51,757 nt of DNA from Chloroflexota bacterium (GTDB lineage Bacteria; Chloroflexota; Limnocylindria; Limnocylindrales; CSP1-4). The notes beneath the pieces were generated by a model that had not been told where the DNA came from, did not search any database, and saw nothing but the letters and a program-made list of their open reading frames with translations. Position 1 is the stretch's first letter; each line of letters begins with the position of its first letter. The position numbers were made by a program, and so were the translations under genes. The stretch is taken from positions 1-51,757 of the forward strand of contig PLLE01000033.1 of NCBI GenBank assembly GCA_003141245.1. Reading direction: 5' to 3'. Positions 8,708 through 15,495 of this stretch are shown one piece after another.

Positions 8708-9541
8708 TCAGGCCGGCGTCGGCGACTCAGCTCGAGCCCGCCGGGCCAATTCGACGAACGGCCGCAGCCGAGTGGCGACTTCGATCCGGGTGTGCCGGAA
8801 GGCCTCGAGCTTGCGCTCGTCCGTGCCCTCGACCTCGGCCGGATCGTCGAGCCCCCAGTGCAGCGTGTTGTGGTTGCCGGGGAAGACCGGGCAGGTCTGG
8901 CGGGCGCGATCGCACACGGTGATCACATAGTCGAAGGGCCGGCCGAGGAACTCGGTCACCGACTTGCTCCGCGCGCCGGACCAGTCGATCTCGATCTCGG
9001 CCAGGACGCGAACGGCGTATGGGTTGACGCCCTTCGGCTCGGTCCCGGCGGAGAAGACTTCGAAGTCGGCGCCGCCGAAGTCGCGCAGCAGGGCCTCCGC
9101 GATCTGACTTCGCGCGGAGTTGCCCGTGCAGATGAAGAGGGCTCGAATGGGTTCGACTGACATGGCGTTACCCTCGCTCGAGCGCCGGGCGCGGCCGGCC
9201 GCTTGGATTGTCAATTCCAGATCGGTCAGCTCGGCGTCGAGCCGATCGAGGTCGGATCGCTGTCGTTCGACTGCGGCTCGCTGGGTCGCGATGAGCGGCG
9301 CCAGATCCAGGTCGACCTCGCCGCGCTCCATGCACAGGGCCGCCAGTCGGCCGGCGTCCACGGGCGCGAGACCCAGCCGTCGCAGCGCCACGACCAGCTG
9401 CAGGCGGGCCAGTTCCGAGGCCCCGTACTCGCGGTAGCCGTTGGCCCGGCGCGGTGCGTGGGGAAGGACGCCAGATTGCTCGTAGAAGCGGACCGCGGAC
9501 GGTGCCACGCCGGCGCGCCTGGCGAGCTCGGAAACCTTCAT
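8708..9541 (-). CDS. MerR regulator fused to thioredoxin-type arsenate reductase (ArsC)
   Basis: The 277-residue single frame covers two normally separate proteins. Residues 1-70 are a MerR winged helix (KVSELARRAGVAPSAVRFYE, then NGYREYGASELARL), followed by the dimer helix to about 120. From about 128 (MSVEPIRALFICTGNSARSQ) comes a low-molecular-weight phosphatase fold with the CTGNSARS active-site loop and further cysteines in TVCDRARQTCPVFPG, as in arsenate reductases that form an intramolecular disulfide cascade. No stop or frameshift separates the halves, but the internal ATG could also give free ArsC. The start overlaps the predicted transcription start (see promoter 9548-9578). Inferred role: arsenate reduction with self-contained metalloid-responsive control. 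Confidence 0.85.
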   Translation of the reverse strand: MKVSELARRAGVAPSAVRFYEQSGVLPHAPRRANGYREYGASELARLQLVVALRRLGLAPVDAGRLAALCMERGEVDLDLAPLIATQRAAVERQRSDLDRLDAELTDLELTIQAAGRARRSSEGNAMSVEPIRALFICTGNSARSQIAEALLRDFGGADFEVFSAGTEPKGVNPYAVRVLAEIEIDWSGARSKSVTEFLGRPFDYVITVCDRARQTCPVFPGNHNTLHWGLDDPAEVEGTDERKLEAFRHTRIEVATRLRPFVELARRARAESPTPA

Positions 9542-9547
9542 GGATGC

Positions 9548-9578
9548 ACCCTACACCTTCAAGTCACTCGAAGGTCAA
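9548..9578 (-). promoter_or_regulatory. MerR-type promoter/operator with 19-bp spacer
   Basis: On the minus strand TTGACC (9578-9573) and TAGGGT (9553-9548) are separated by 19 bases, the over-long spacing typical of promoters activated by MerR-family proteins. Inside the spacer lies ACCTTC-N9-GAAGGT (9555-9575), a perfect 6+6 inverted repeat. Transcription would start about 7 bases further on, at or next to the ATG at 9541, giving a leaderless mRNA. Confidence 0.75.
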
Positions 9579-9618
9579 GATGTCCCCGGACGCCGGACGC
9601 CGACGCCAGACGCCCGCG

Positions 9619-9966
9619 TCAGTTCGCCGGTCGAACCGGAGGCAGGGGTCGGGCCTGACCCGAGAGATCGGCGACCGGGCGGGCCGGACCGGGCGCGAAT
9701 TCGCCCGCGAGCTCCCGGAAACGCTCCACGGCCTCCGGCCGGATGGCGTACCAGATCCAGGTCCCACGCCGCTCAGTCGTCACCCAGCCCGCCTCGCGCA
9801 GGACGCGCAGGTGGTGCGAGACCGTGGGCTGCCCCACTCCGCAGCAGTCGCTGAAGCTGCAGGCGCAGACCGACCCCTCGGCGCTGAGCTGCCGAAGGAT
9901 CGAAAGTCGAGTCGGGTCGGCGGTAGCCTGGAGGAGTCGGACGTCGGGGTCTGTCGCGCGCTTCAT
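9619..9966 (-). CDS. arsR: ArsR-family metalloid-responsive repressor
   Basis: The protein has 115 residues. The winged helix is clear: LQATADPTRLSILRQLSAEG, then QPTVSHHLRVLREAGWVTTE, then RGTWIWYAIRPEAVERF. A cysteine cluster, CACSFSDCCG, sits at the start of the recognition-helix unit where ArsR/SmtB proteins bind As(III) or Sb(III). The gene diverges from the small-ORF-arsM operon and shares an 80-base control region containing GATATT repeats. It probably represses both directions until arsenite binds. About 25 Pro-rich residues after the wing are not family-typical. Confidence 0.88.
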   Translation of the reverse strand: MKRATDPDVRLLQATADPTRLSILRQLSAEGSVCACSFSDCCGVGQPTVSHHLRVLREAGWVTTERRGTWIWYAIRPEAVERFRELAGEFAPGPARPVADLSGQARPLPPVRPAN

Positions 9967-9974
9967 GTGCTCAG

Positions 9975-10023
9975 AATATCGATGAGGATAGATATTGACA
10001 AGTCTCGATATTGTGGCTATGGT
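9975..10023 (+). promoter_or_regulatory. arsM-operon promoter with overlapping ArsR operator
   Basis: TTGACA (9995-10000), a 17-base spacer and TATGGT (10018-10023) form a near-consensus sigma-70 promoter. AATATC (9975-9980) and GATATT (9991-9996) form a 6+6 inverted repeat with a 10-base gap that overlaps the -35 box. A further GATATT at 10007-10012 lies inside the spacer. AT-rich palindromes of this kind are usual ArsR sites, so bound repressor would occlude the promoter. Confidence 0.75.
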
Positions 10024-10046
10024 ACGCTTCGAAAGGAGATCGAACC

Positions 10047-10226
10047 ATGTCGATGTATTTCAGCCCCGAGATCGTCCAACTGTTGATGAAGGAGCGCCTG
10101 CAGGAGGCCGCGGATGCCCGCCGGACCCGCTTCGACCCTCCCGGCGTCGGGCGTACCGTGCGTGCCGCTAGCTCGCTTCGCCGCCTGTTTAGCCGCCGTC
10201 CCGCCCCCGCCGCCTGCGCTTGCTGA
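10047..10226 (+). CDS. Small 59-residue protein leading the arsM operon
   Basis: ATG at 10047 with GAAAGGAGAT 6 bases before it. The first half (MSMYFSPEIVQLLMKERLQE) is a plausible amphipathic helix; the second half is Arg/Pro-rich and ends PAPAACAC, with two cysteines. No known domain is recognised. The stop is 11 bases before the arsM start and covers its upstream region, so translation of the small ORF could be coupled to arsM. It could be a small arsenic-binding protein, a leader peptide or a membrane-associated helper; the good ribosome site and promoter argue that it is translated. Confidence 0.6.
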   Translation: MSMYFSPEIVQLLMKERLQEAADARRTRFDPPGVGRTVRAASSLRRLFSRRPAPAACAC

Positions 10227-10237
10227 GGAAGTCCCCG

Positions 10238-11062
10238 ATGACCGATATCCACGAGACCGTCCGGCTCCACTACGCCCAGGCGGCCCTCGGCGTGCTCAAC
10301 GGCGAGAGCTGCTGCGCCGACGACGGCCAATACGGTAGCGAGCTCTACTCCGCCCTGGAGCGCGACGAGCTGCCCGACGCGGCCGTGATGGCCTCGCTTG
10401 GCTGCGGCAATCCCATCGCCGTGGCCGAGCTTCACGAGGGCGAGCGCGTCCTCGATCTCGGCTCCGGCGGAGGCATCGACGTGCTGCTCTCGGCCAGGCG
10501 AGTCGGGCCCAGTGGTCGGGCTTTCGGCCTGGACATGACCGACGAGATGCTGGCCCTCGCTCAACGCAACGCCGCCGAGGCCGGCGCCACGAACGTGGAG
10601 TTCCTCAAGGGCAACATCGAGACGATCCCCCTGCCGGCGGCCTCGATCGACGTCGTCATCAGCAACTGCGTGGTCAACCTGGCCGCGGACAAGCCGGCCG
10701 TCTTCCGCGAAATAGCCCGCGTGCTACGTCCGGGCGGTCGGATCGGCATCACCGACGTCGTCGCCGACGACGCCCTGACAGCCGCGCAGCGCGCCGAACG
10801 CGGCTCCTATGCGGGCTGCATCGCCGGGGCGCTTTCGTTCTCCGAGTTCCGCTCGGGGCTCGAGGCGGTCGGCCTGGCGGACGTCTCCCTGACGATCAGC
10901 CACGGGGTCGCCGACGGCATTTACAGCGTCATCGTCAAGGCGACCAAACCGGTGGGTGGCGCTGCGGTTCCGCCAGCGAGTGGCGCGCCGGAGGGCGCTG
11001 CGGTCGACGCCGTCGAGGGGGCGGCCACGTCGTCCTGCTGCGGCGGAGCGTGCTGCGGGTGA
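10238..11062 (+). CDS. arsM: Arsenite S-adenosylmethionine methyltransferase
   Basis: The protein has 274 residues. ATG at 10238 after GAGGAAG is preferred over the in-frame TTG at 10220. The SAM-binding Rossmann motif [16 protein letters not shown] and the acidic GLDMTDEML are present. The conserved cysteines of ArsM are seen in [21 protein letters not shown] and AGCIAGAL; the last two correspond to the As(III)-binding pair. The C-terminus ends in [10 protein letters not shown], a cysteine-pair tail common in ArsM. The enzyme methylates trivalent arsenic stepwise to mono-, di- and volatile trimethyl forms. The stop overlaps the arsN start (GTGA), so the two are co-translated. Confidence 0.92.
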   Translation: MTDIHETVRLHYAQAALGVLNGESCCADDGQYGSELYSALERDELPDAAVMASLGCGNPIAVAELHEGERVLDLGSGGGIDVLLSARRVGPSGRAFGLDMTDEMLALAQRNAAEAGATNVEFLKGNIETIPLPAASIDVVISNCVVNLAADKPAVFREIARVLRPGGRIGITDVVADDALTAAQRAERGSYAGCIAGALSFSEFRSGLEAVGLADVSLTISHGVADGIYSVIVKATKPVGGAAVPPASGAPEGAAVDAVEGAATSSCCGGACCG

Positions 11063-11511
11063 TCGAGATCGAGCTCGCGCAGGCAAGTGATCGACCGGCG
11101 ATCGAGGCCCTCCTGGAGGCCAGTGGGCTGCCGACCGACGGTTTCGAGCTGGCGCTCGGGACCGCGGTAGTCGCTCGCGAGGAAGGCCGAATTGTCGGCT
11201 GCGCCGCCGTCGAGCCGTACGGTTCGGTCGGGCTGCTGCGTTCGGCCTGCGTCGCGCCGCCTTTTCGGGGACTCGGCCTTGGATCTCGGCTGGTCGATCG
11301 GGCAGAAGCCGTCGCCGCGGCCCGCGGCGTCGCCGAGCTGTTCCTGCTGACCGAGACCGCCGCCGCCTGGTTCGCGCGGCGCGGTTACGAGCCGGGCGCG
11401 CGAGAAGCCGCTCCCGCGGCACTGCTGGGGTCGCCCGAGTTCACCGGCGCCTGCCCCGTCAGCGCCGCCCTATTCCGCATGCGCCTGGTCCGAGCCGCTC
11501 CGGTCGCGTAG
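11059..11511 (+). CDS. arsN: GNAT acetyltransferase, ArsN-like (organoarsenical detoxification)
   Basis: The protein has about 150 residues. The GTG at 11059 overlaps the arsM stop by four bases; the ORF could also begin at GTG 11050. The GNAT fold is seen in IVGCAAVEPYGSVGLLRSAC and the acetyl-CoA loop VAPPFRGLGLGSRLVDRAEA, with a C-terminal ETAAAWFARRGY. ArsN-type acetyltransferases modify the amino group of arsinothricin and related compounds and occur in ars operons. The ArsN assignment rests on this context and overall similarity; a different amine substrate is possible. Confidence 0.7.
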   Translation: MIEIELAQASDRPAIEALLEASGLPTDGFELALGTAVVAREEGRIVGCAAVEPYGSVGLLRSACVAPPFRGLGLGSRLVDRAEAVAAARGVAELFLLTETAAAWFARRGYEPGAREAAPAALLGSPEFTGACPVSAALFRMRLVRAAPVA

Positions 11512-11517
11512 ACAGCG

Positions 11518-12168
11518 TCAGGTCCCGACCGGCTCCGCCACTAGGATCACCGTGGTCCGGCCCGGTGAGTCGCTGTTGAGGACGAGCATCTTGCTGACGG
11601 AACTGCGGGCTCCGTACAGCTCCTGCATCTTGGCATCCTCGAGCGGGTAGCTGTACTCCTCGACCCGCCGGTAGGCGGTCTCGAGGTCCGGCACGATCTT
11701 CTGCGCCCCCACGACCAGCACGACCTTCCCGGCGCCGAAGCCGATCGGCCCGAGCTGGCTCCCAGTCCCCGAGGCGATGACCATCCGGCCGTCCTCTGTG
11801 AGGGCGTGGACGCTGTTGATCTGGACATCCGGCGCCGCGCCGAGCTTGCGGATCTCGCGCATCTGGGTGGCGCGGTCCATCGCCCGCGTCCTCGGTCGGA
11901 TCGCGTCGTAGCGGCCGCTCTTCTCGACGATCTCCGTGACGCCGATCTGGTCGAGGGTCAGCGATGCCCCCTCGCCCACCTCCGTCCCCTCCGGCAGGAG
12001 CGCGAGAACCATCTCCCGGGCTTCGGCTGCGTCGGCGACGATTCGGGCGTCGAAGTTGCGCAAGCGCAGCGCCGCGGCCGCCCGTTCGATTGCCGCCCGA
12101 TCCGCAGGCCGCGCGAAGGCTTCGTTGACGGGCAGACGCTCGATCGTCTTGCTATCGGTCATGATCAT
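11518..12168 (-). CDS. LUD-domain protein (LutC/YkgG-like)
   Basis: The protein has 216 residues. ATG at 12168 preceded by GAGGAGATCGAG. Features of the LUD fold (DUF162) include LPEGTEVGEGASLTLDQIG, then DRATQMREIRKLGAAPDVQI, then ASGTGSQLGPIGFGAGKVVL, then RVEEYSYPLEDAKM. LutB and LutC proteins take part in lactate oxidation, but stand-alone LUD proteins are widespread with unknown function. The gene converges on arsN (6-base gap) and diverges from marR across a 140-base control region, so it may be a target of that MarR rather than part of the arsenic operon. Confidence 0.8.
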   Translation of the reverse strand: MIMTDSKTIERLPVNEAFARPADRAAIERAAAALRLRNFDARIVADAAEAREMVLALLPEGTEVGEGASLTLDQIGVTEIVEKSGRYDAIRPRTRAMDRATQMREIRKLGAAPDVQINSVHALTEDGRMVIASGTGSQLGPIGFGAGKVVLVVGAQKIVPDLETAYRRVEEYSYPLEDAKMQELYGARSSVSKMLVLNSDSPGRTTVILVAEPVGT

Positions 12169-12274
12169 CTCGATCTCCTCGGGTCTCGGTTCGCGCCGCC
12201 TGCACCGGCGACGTCACCTTGTCGGCTTTGTTCCGCTCACAATGATGTATGTATGCATCGTTACTGTGGTAATG

Positions 12275-12289
12275 TTGTTGTGGCAACAA
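12275..12289. promoter_or_regulatory. Likely MarR operator between the LUD gene and marR
   Basis: TTGTTG-TGG-CAACAA is a perfect 6+6 inverted repeat with a 3-base centre, 19 bases before the marR ATG. A TGTGGTAATGT extended -10-like element (TAATGT, 12270-12275) abuts it. The TTG...CAA palindrome resembles MarR/MexR-type sites. The position suggests autoregulation and possibly control of the divergent LUD gene. Confidence 0.55.
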
Positions 12290-12307
12290 TACCAAGGAAC
12301 ATAGTGA

Positions 12308-12877
12308 ATGTCTACAGCATCTTCTGAGAGCGGCTCGATCGGCGTTCAGGCGGCGCAGGCGACGCAGGTGGCGCAGGCGACGCAGGGCGGGATGGCCGCG
12401 CCTGCCGGCGATTCGGATTCACCGGTCGCGGCGTTGGCCGTCGAGACCGAGGCCTTCGTCGACGCCTTCGAGCGCTGGGCCGGACGAAAGGCCGTTGCGG
12501 CCGGAGAGAGCATTCCGCGGCTACGGCTGCTTTATGCCATCCATTGCCACGGGCCACAGAAGATGGCCGATCTGGCGGACGAGCTCACGGTCACGCCGCG
12601 CAACGTGACCGCGCTGGTGGACGGGCTGGAGGCCGAGGGCCTCGTCCGGCGCATTCCCCACTCCACGGACCGACGGGTCACGCTCGTCGAGCTGACCTGC
12701 AACTCCGAGCTTGTTGCGGCCCAGTTCGGGGCGTATCAGGCCTCGGTCGAGCGCCTCTTCGCCGGCCTGACCGTGAAGGACCAGCGTACGCTCCTGCGGT
12801 TGCTGACGACACTCCACGAACGCATGCACACCGATGCGGGTAGCTCGGCGGGCGCGAAGGAAACCTCCGACGACTGA
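12308..12877 (+). CDS. MarR-family transcriptional regulator
   Basis: The protein has 189 residues. The N-terminal 45 residues are a low-complexity Gln/Ala tract with repeated QATQ units. The MarR core follows: RLRLLYAIHCHGPQKMADLA, then VTPRNVTALVDGLEAEGLVR and the wing HSTDRRVTLVELT. Its 3' end overlaps the next ORF, so it probably regulates the downstream extradiol dioxygenase, consistent with MarR proteins that sense phenolic ligands. A palindrome upstream suggests autorepression. The long N-terminal tail is unusual, and an internal start would shorten it. Confidence 0.85.
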   Translation: MSTASSESGSIGVQAAQATQVAQATQGGMAAPAGDSDSPVAALAVETEAFVDAFERWAGRKAVAAGESIPRLRLLYAIHCHGPQKMADLADELTVTPRNVTALVDGLEAEGLVRRIPHSTDRRVTLVELTCNSELVAAQFGAYQASVERLFAGLTVKDQRTLLRLLTTLHERMHTDAGSSAGAKETSDD

Positions 12878-13703
12878 GCCGACCGCGTCGAAGCCGAAGC
12901 CGAAGCCGAAGCCGAAGCCGTCCAATGCCGGTCGCCTGCCGGCGCTGTACCTGGGCCACGGCGCGCCCACCCTGCTCGACGACGAAACCTGGCCTGGCGA
13001 GCTGGCGGCGTGGGCCCAGGCTCTGCCACGACCAAAGGCGATCCTCACGGTCAGCGCCCACTGGCAATCGGCGCCGCTGACGCTCGGGGCCACGACCCCG
13101 ACGCCGCTCGTCTACGACTTCTACGGCTTCCCCGAGCGCTACTACCGGGTCCGCTACGACTCCCCCGGCGCCCCCGAGCTGGCGGCACGGGTCAAGGCTC
13201 TGATGCCGCCCGACGAGCCGGTCGCAGAACGTCCGGAACGCGGCCTCGACCACGGCGCCTACGTGCCGCTCATTCCGATGTACCCCGAGGCCGACATCCC
13301 GGTCCTCCAGATCTCGATGCCGGACCTGGCGCCGGCGCATCTGTTCGAGATCGGCCGGCGGCTTGCGCCGCTTCGCGACGAGGGCGTGCTGATCATGGGC
13401 AGCGGCTTCATGACCCACGGTCTACCGTTCGTCCACGACTACTTCGACGGCCGGCCGGGCGCCCCCGAATGGTCGGTCGAATTCGATCTCTGGGCCGCCG
13501 AGACGCTCCGGCGCGGCGATCTCGACGCCCTCTTCGACTTCCGCAATCGAGCTCCGGGGATGCCATACGCGCACCCGACGGTCGAGCACTTCGCGCCGCT
13601 CTTCGTCGCCCTCGGGGCGGCGACCGAACCGGGCGAGGCACCGACCTTCACGATCGAGGGCTACTGGCTCGGTCTGGCCAAGCGCTCCTTCCAGGTTCGC
13701 TAG
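12834..13703 (+). CDS. Extradiol ring-cleavage dioxygenase, LigB/4,5-DOPA dioxygenase type
   Basis: The protein is 289 residues from ATG 12834 (overlapping marR by 44 bases). The catalytic domain begins around residue 30 with LPALYLGHGAPTLL; His in LGHGAP, AHWQSAPL and RGLDHGAYVPLI are the expected Fe(II)/Zn ligands and catalytic His of class III dioxygenases (YgiD family). MGSGFMTHGLPFVHDYF and TFTIEGYWLGLAKRSF complete the fold. The residues before the domain are a KPKPKPKPKPK run encoded by a GCCGAA tandem repeat, so the true start is uncertain. It probably opens a catechol-type ring. Translational overlap with marR suggests a regulator-enzyme pair. Confidence 0.85.
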   Translation: MRVARRARRKPPTTEPTASKPKPKPKPKPSNAGRLPALYLGHGAPTLLDDETWPGELAAWAQALPRPKAILTVSAHWQSAPLTLGATTPTPLVYDFYGFPERYYRVRYDSPGAPELAARVKALMPPDEPVAERPERGLDHGAYVPLIPMYPEADIPVLQISMPDLAPAHLFEIGRRLAPLRDEGVLIMGSGFMTHGLPFVHDYFDGRPGAPEWSVEFDLWAAETLRRGDLDALFDFRNRAPGMPYAHPTVEHFAPLFVALGAATEPGEAPTFTIEGYWLGLAKRSFQVR

Positions 13704-13741
13704 CTCCCCCGATGGCCAGGCCGCCTACTCGCCCGCCGGAC

Positions 13742-13788
13742 TTGACCTCCGGCCTCGCGCCCGGGTAGCATCCGCAGTATTCCATACT
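13742..13788 (+). promoter_or_regulatory. Promoter and operator of the ZIP transporter gene
   Basis: TTGACC (13742-13747), an 18-base spacer and TAGCAT (13766-13771) form a plausible promoter. AGTAT-TCC-ATACT (13776-13788), a perfect 5+5 inverted repeat in an AT-rich pocket, lies at the expected transcription start, where a repressor would block initiation. A metal-sensing repressor is likely from the gene product, but no known box is matched. Confidence 0.5.
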
Positions 13789-13829
13789 AGATTACTAAGG
13801 ATTGCCCACGCCGCTTGAAGAGAGGTCCG

Positions 13830-14612
13830 ATGAGCTTCGCCCAGACCGTGGTCCTGGCCGCGTTCGCCGGGGGAACGATCTTCCTGGGACTACCGGTGGG
13901 CAGGCTGCGAGGCCTACCCGTCGGCGTCCGGGCGGCCCTGACGACCGCCGCCGCGGGAGTTGTCCTGTTCCTCATCTATGACGTGCTGGCCCAAGCCGTG
14001 GAACCCGTGGACCACGCCATGGAAGCAGCGCGCGGGGGTTCCGGCGCCGGGGAGTTCGGCCTGTACGCGGTCGTCCTGGGCGCCAGCGTCACCTTCGGGC
14101 TTCTCTCGGTGACGTACCTGACGACCCGTATGAGCGGCCGCGGCGAGCGGGTCGCGCTGACTCCGAGCCAGGTCGCGCTCGGGACGGCCACCGGCCTCGG
14201 GCTGCACAACTTCTCCGAGGGGCTGGCGATCGGGCAATCGGCCGCGACCGGGGCCACGGCCTTTGCACTGATACTCGTGATCGGCTTCGCACTGCACAAT
14301 GCCACCGAGGGATTCGCCATCGGGGCGCCGCTGGGGATGGGCGATCGCCCGAGCTGGAGCTTTCTGGCGATGGCCGGCGGCATCGGCGGCGGACCCACGT
14401 TCCTGGGCGGCATGGTCGGCTACCTCCTGGTATCGCCCGTGCTCTCGATCCTCTTCCTGGGGCTTGCGGCGGGAGCGCTCATCTTCGTCTTCAACGAGAT
14501 GATGGCCGCGGCCCGCCGCTTCTCGCTGCCGATGGTCACCGGAGTCGCCCTGACCCTGGGGCTGCTGGTCGCCTTCAGCACGGACTTCGTCCTCTCCGCC
14601 GCGGGAGCATAG
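13830..14612 (+). CDS. ZIP-family metal transporter (GufA/ZupT-like)
   Basis: The protein is 260 residues from ATG 13830, chosen because AGAGAGG precedes it; an in-frame ATG at 13815 would add five residues. About eight hydrophobic segments are visible. The two metal-binding helices carry GLHNFSEGLAIG and ALHNATEGFAIG, the His-Asn-x-x-Glu-Gly signature of ZIP transporters. A Gly-rich GGIGGGPTFLGGMVGYL follows. It imports (or equilibrates) Zn2+, Mn2+ or Fe2+ across the cytoplasmic membrane. It converges on the znu-like operon, which strengthens a metal-homeostasis theme. Confidence 0.88.
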   Translation: MSFAQTVVLAAFAGGTIFLGLPVGRLRGLPVGVRAALTTAAAGVVLFLIYDVLAQAVEPVDHAMEAARGGSGAGEFGLYAVVLGASVTFGLLSVTYLTTRMSGRGERVALTPSQVALGTATGLGLHNFSEGLAIGQSAATGATAFALILVIGFALHNATEGFAIGAPLGMGDRPSWSFLAMAGGIGGGPTFLGGMVGYLLVSPVLSILFLGLAAGALIFVFNEMMAAARRFSLPMVTGVALTLGLLVAFSTDFVLSAAGA

Positions 14613-14655
14613 GCGGCCGGCAGCCCGGTCTGGGCGCCGCGGAGCGTGGGCGCCG

Positions 14656-15495
14656 TCAGGTGCGGTTGCGTCGAATCGAGGCGATCGGAAGCGACGAGAA
14701 AAGCCGGGCCGACAAGTAGCAGACGAAGGCAATGGTGGTCACGTAGACGCTGACCGGCACGGTGGTGACCAGCGCCAGCAGGATCCCGCCGACCGTGGCG
14801 AAGAGCGCGACGCCGACGCTGGCAACCGTGGCCAGGCCGGGGTGAGCGGTCAGCCGTTCGGCCGTGGCTCCGGGCGTGATCAGCAGCGTCAGGATCAGCA
14901 GCACGCCCACGACCTGGACCGCCTCGGCAACCGCCGCGGCGAGCATCAACAGGAACAGGACCGAGATCAGGCGAACCGGCACGCCGCGCGCCTCGGCCAC
15001 GACAGGATCGACCGTGGCGAAAGTGAGCGGCCGGTACATCGCGCCCAGTCCGACGAGCGTGACCGCCCCCACGATTCCGAGCAGCACCAGGTCGTCGCGG
15101 CTGACCGTAGTGATCGCCCCCGAGAGGAGGATGGCGAAGGCCTCGCTGGCGTAGCGCGAGTTCAGCGTGATGAAGAGCACGCCCAGCCCCAGCCCGAAGC
15201 CCATGATCACGCCGACGACGGCGTCGCGTTCGCGGATCCTCAGCCCCAGCGTGCCGATGAGGAGGGCCGTCAGCATCGAACCCGACAGCAGCCCCAGCAC
15301 CGGCGACAGGCCGATCAGGATGAAGCCGGCGGAGCCCGTGAAGCCGACTTCGGCCAGGGCATGGACCGCGAATGACATGTTCCGGGCGACGACGAACCGG
15401 CTGACGAGGCCGGCCACGACGGCCACCAGGATGCCGGCGACGAGGGCATTCTGGACGAAGTCGTAGCCCAGAAGATGGATCAGCTGGGCGATCAT
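14656..15495 (-). CDS. Metal ABC transporter permease (ZnuB/MntB type)
   Basis: The protein has 279 residues and is the last gene of a fur-SBP-ATPase-permease operon. Its ATG overlaps the ATPase stop (ATGA). Eight or nine hydrophobic helices are seen, with family marks SFAVHALAEVGFTGSAGFIL, then MGFGLGLGVLFI, then VGVLLILTLLITPGATAERL, all typical of the ABC-3 permease family for Zn2+ or Mn2+. It forms the membrane channel for the ion delivered by the lipoprotein encoded two genes upstream. Confidence 0.9.
   Translation of the reverse strand: MIAQLIHLLGYDFVQNALVAGILVAVVAGLVSRFVVARNMSFAVHALAEVGFTGSAGFILIGLSPVLGLLSGSMLTALLIGTLGLRIRERDAVVGVIMGFGLGLGVLFITLNSRYASEAFAILLSGAITTVSRDDLVLLGIVGAVTLVGLGAMYRPLTFATVDPVVAEARGVPVRLISVLFLLMLAAAVAEAVQVVGVLLILTLLITPGATAERLTAHPGLATVASVGVALFATVGGILLALVTTVPVSVYVTTIAFVCYLSARLFSSLPIASIRRNRT

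Noticed and set aside
13772-13785. CCGCAGTATTCCAT shared between the ZIP operator region and 41731-41744
   Set aside because: A 14-base match is expected several times by chance in this window; it was not used to link the two control regions.
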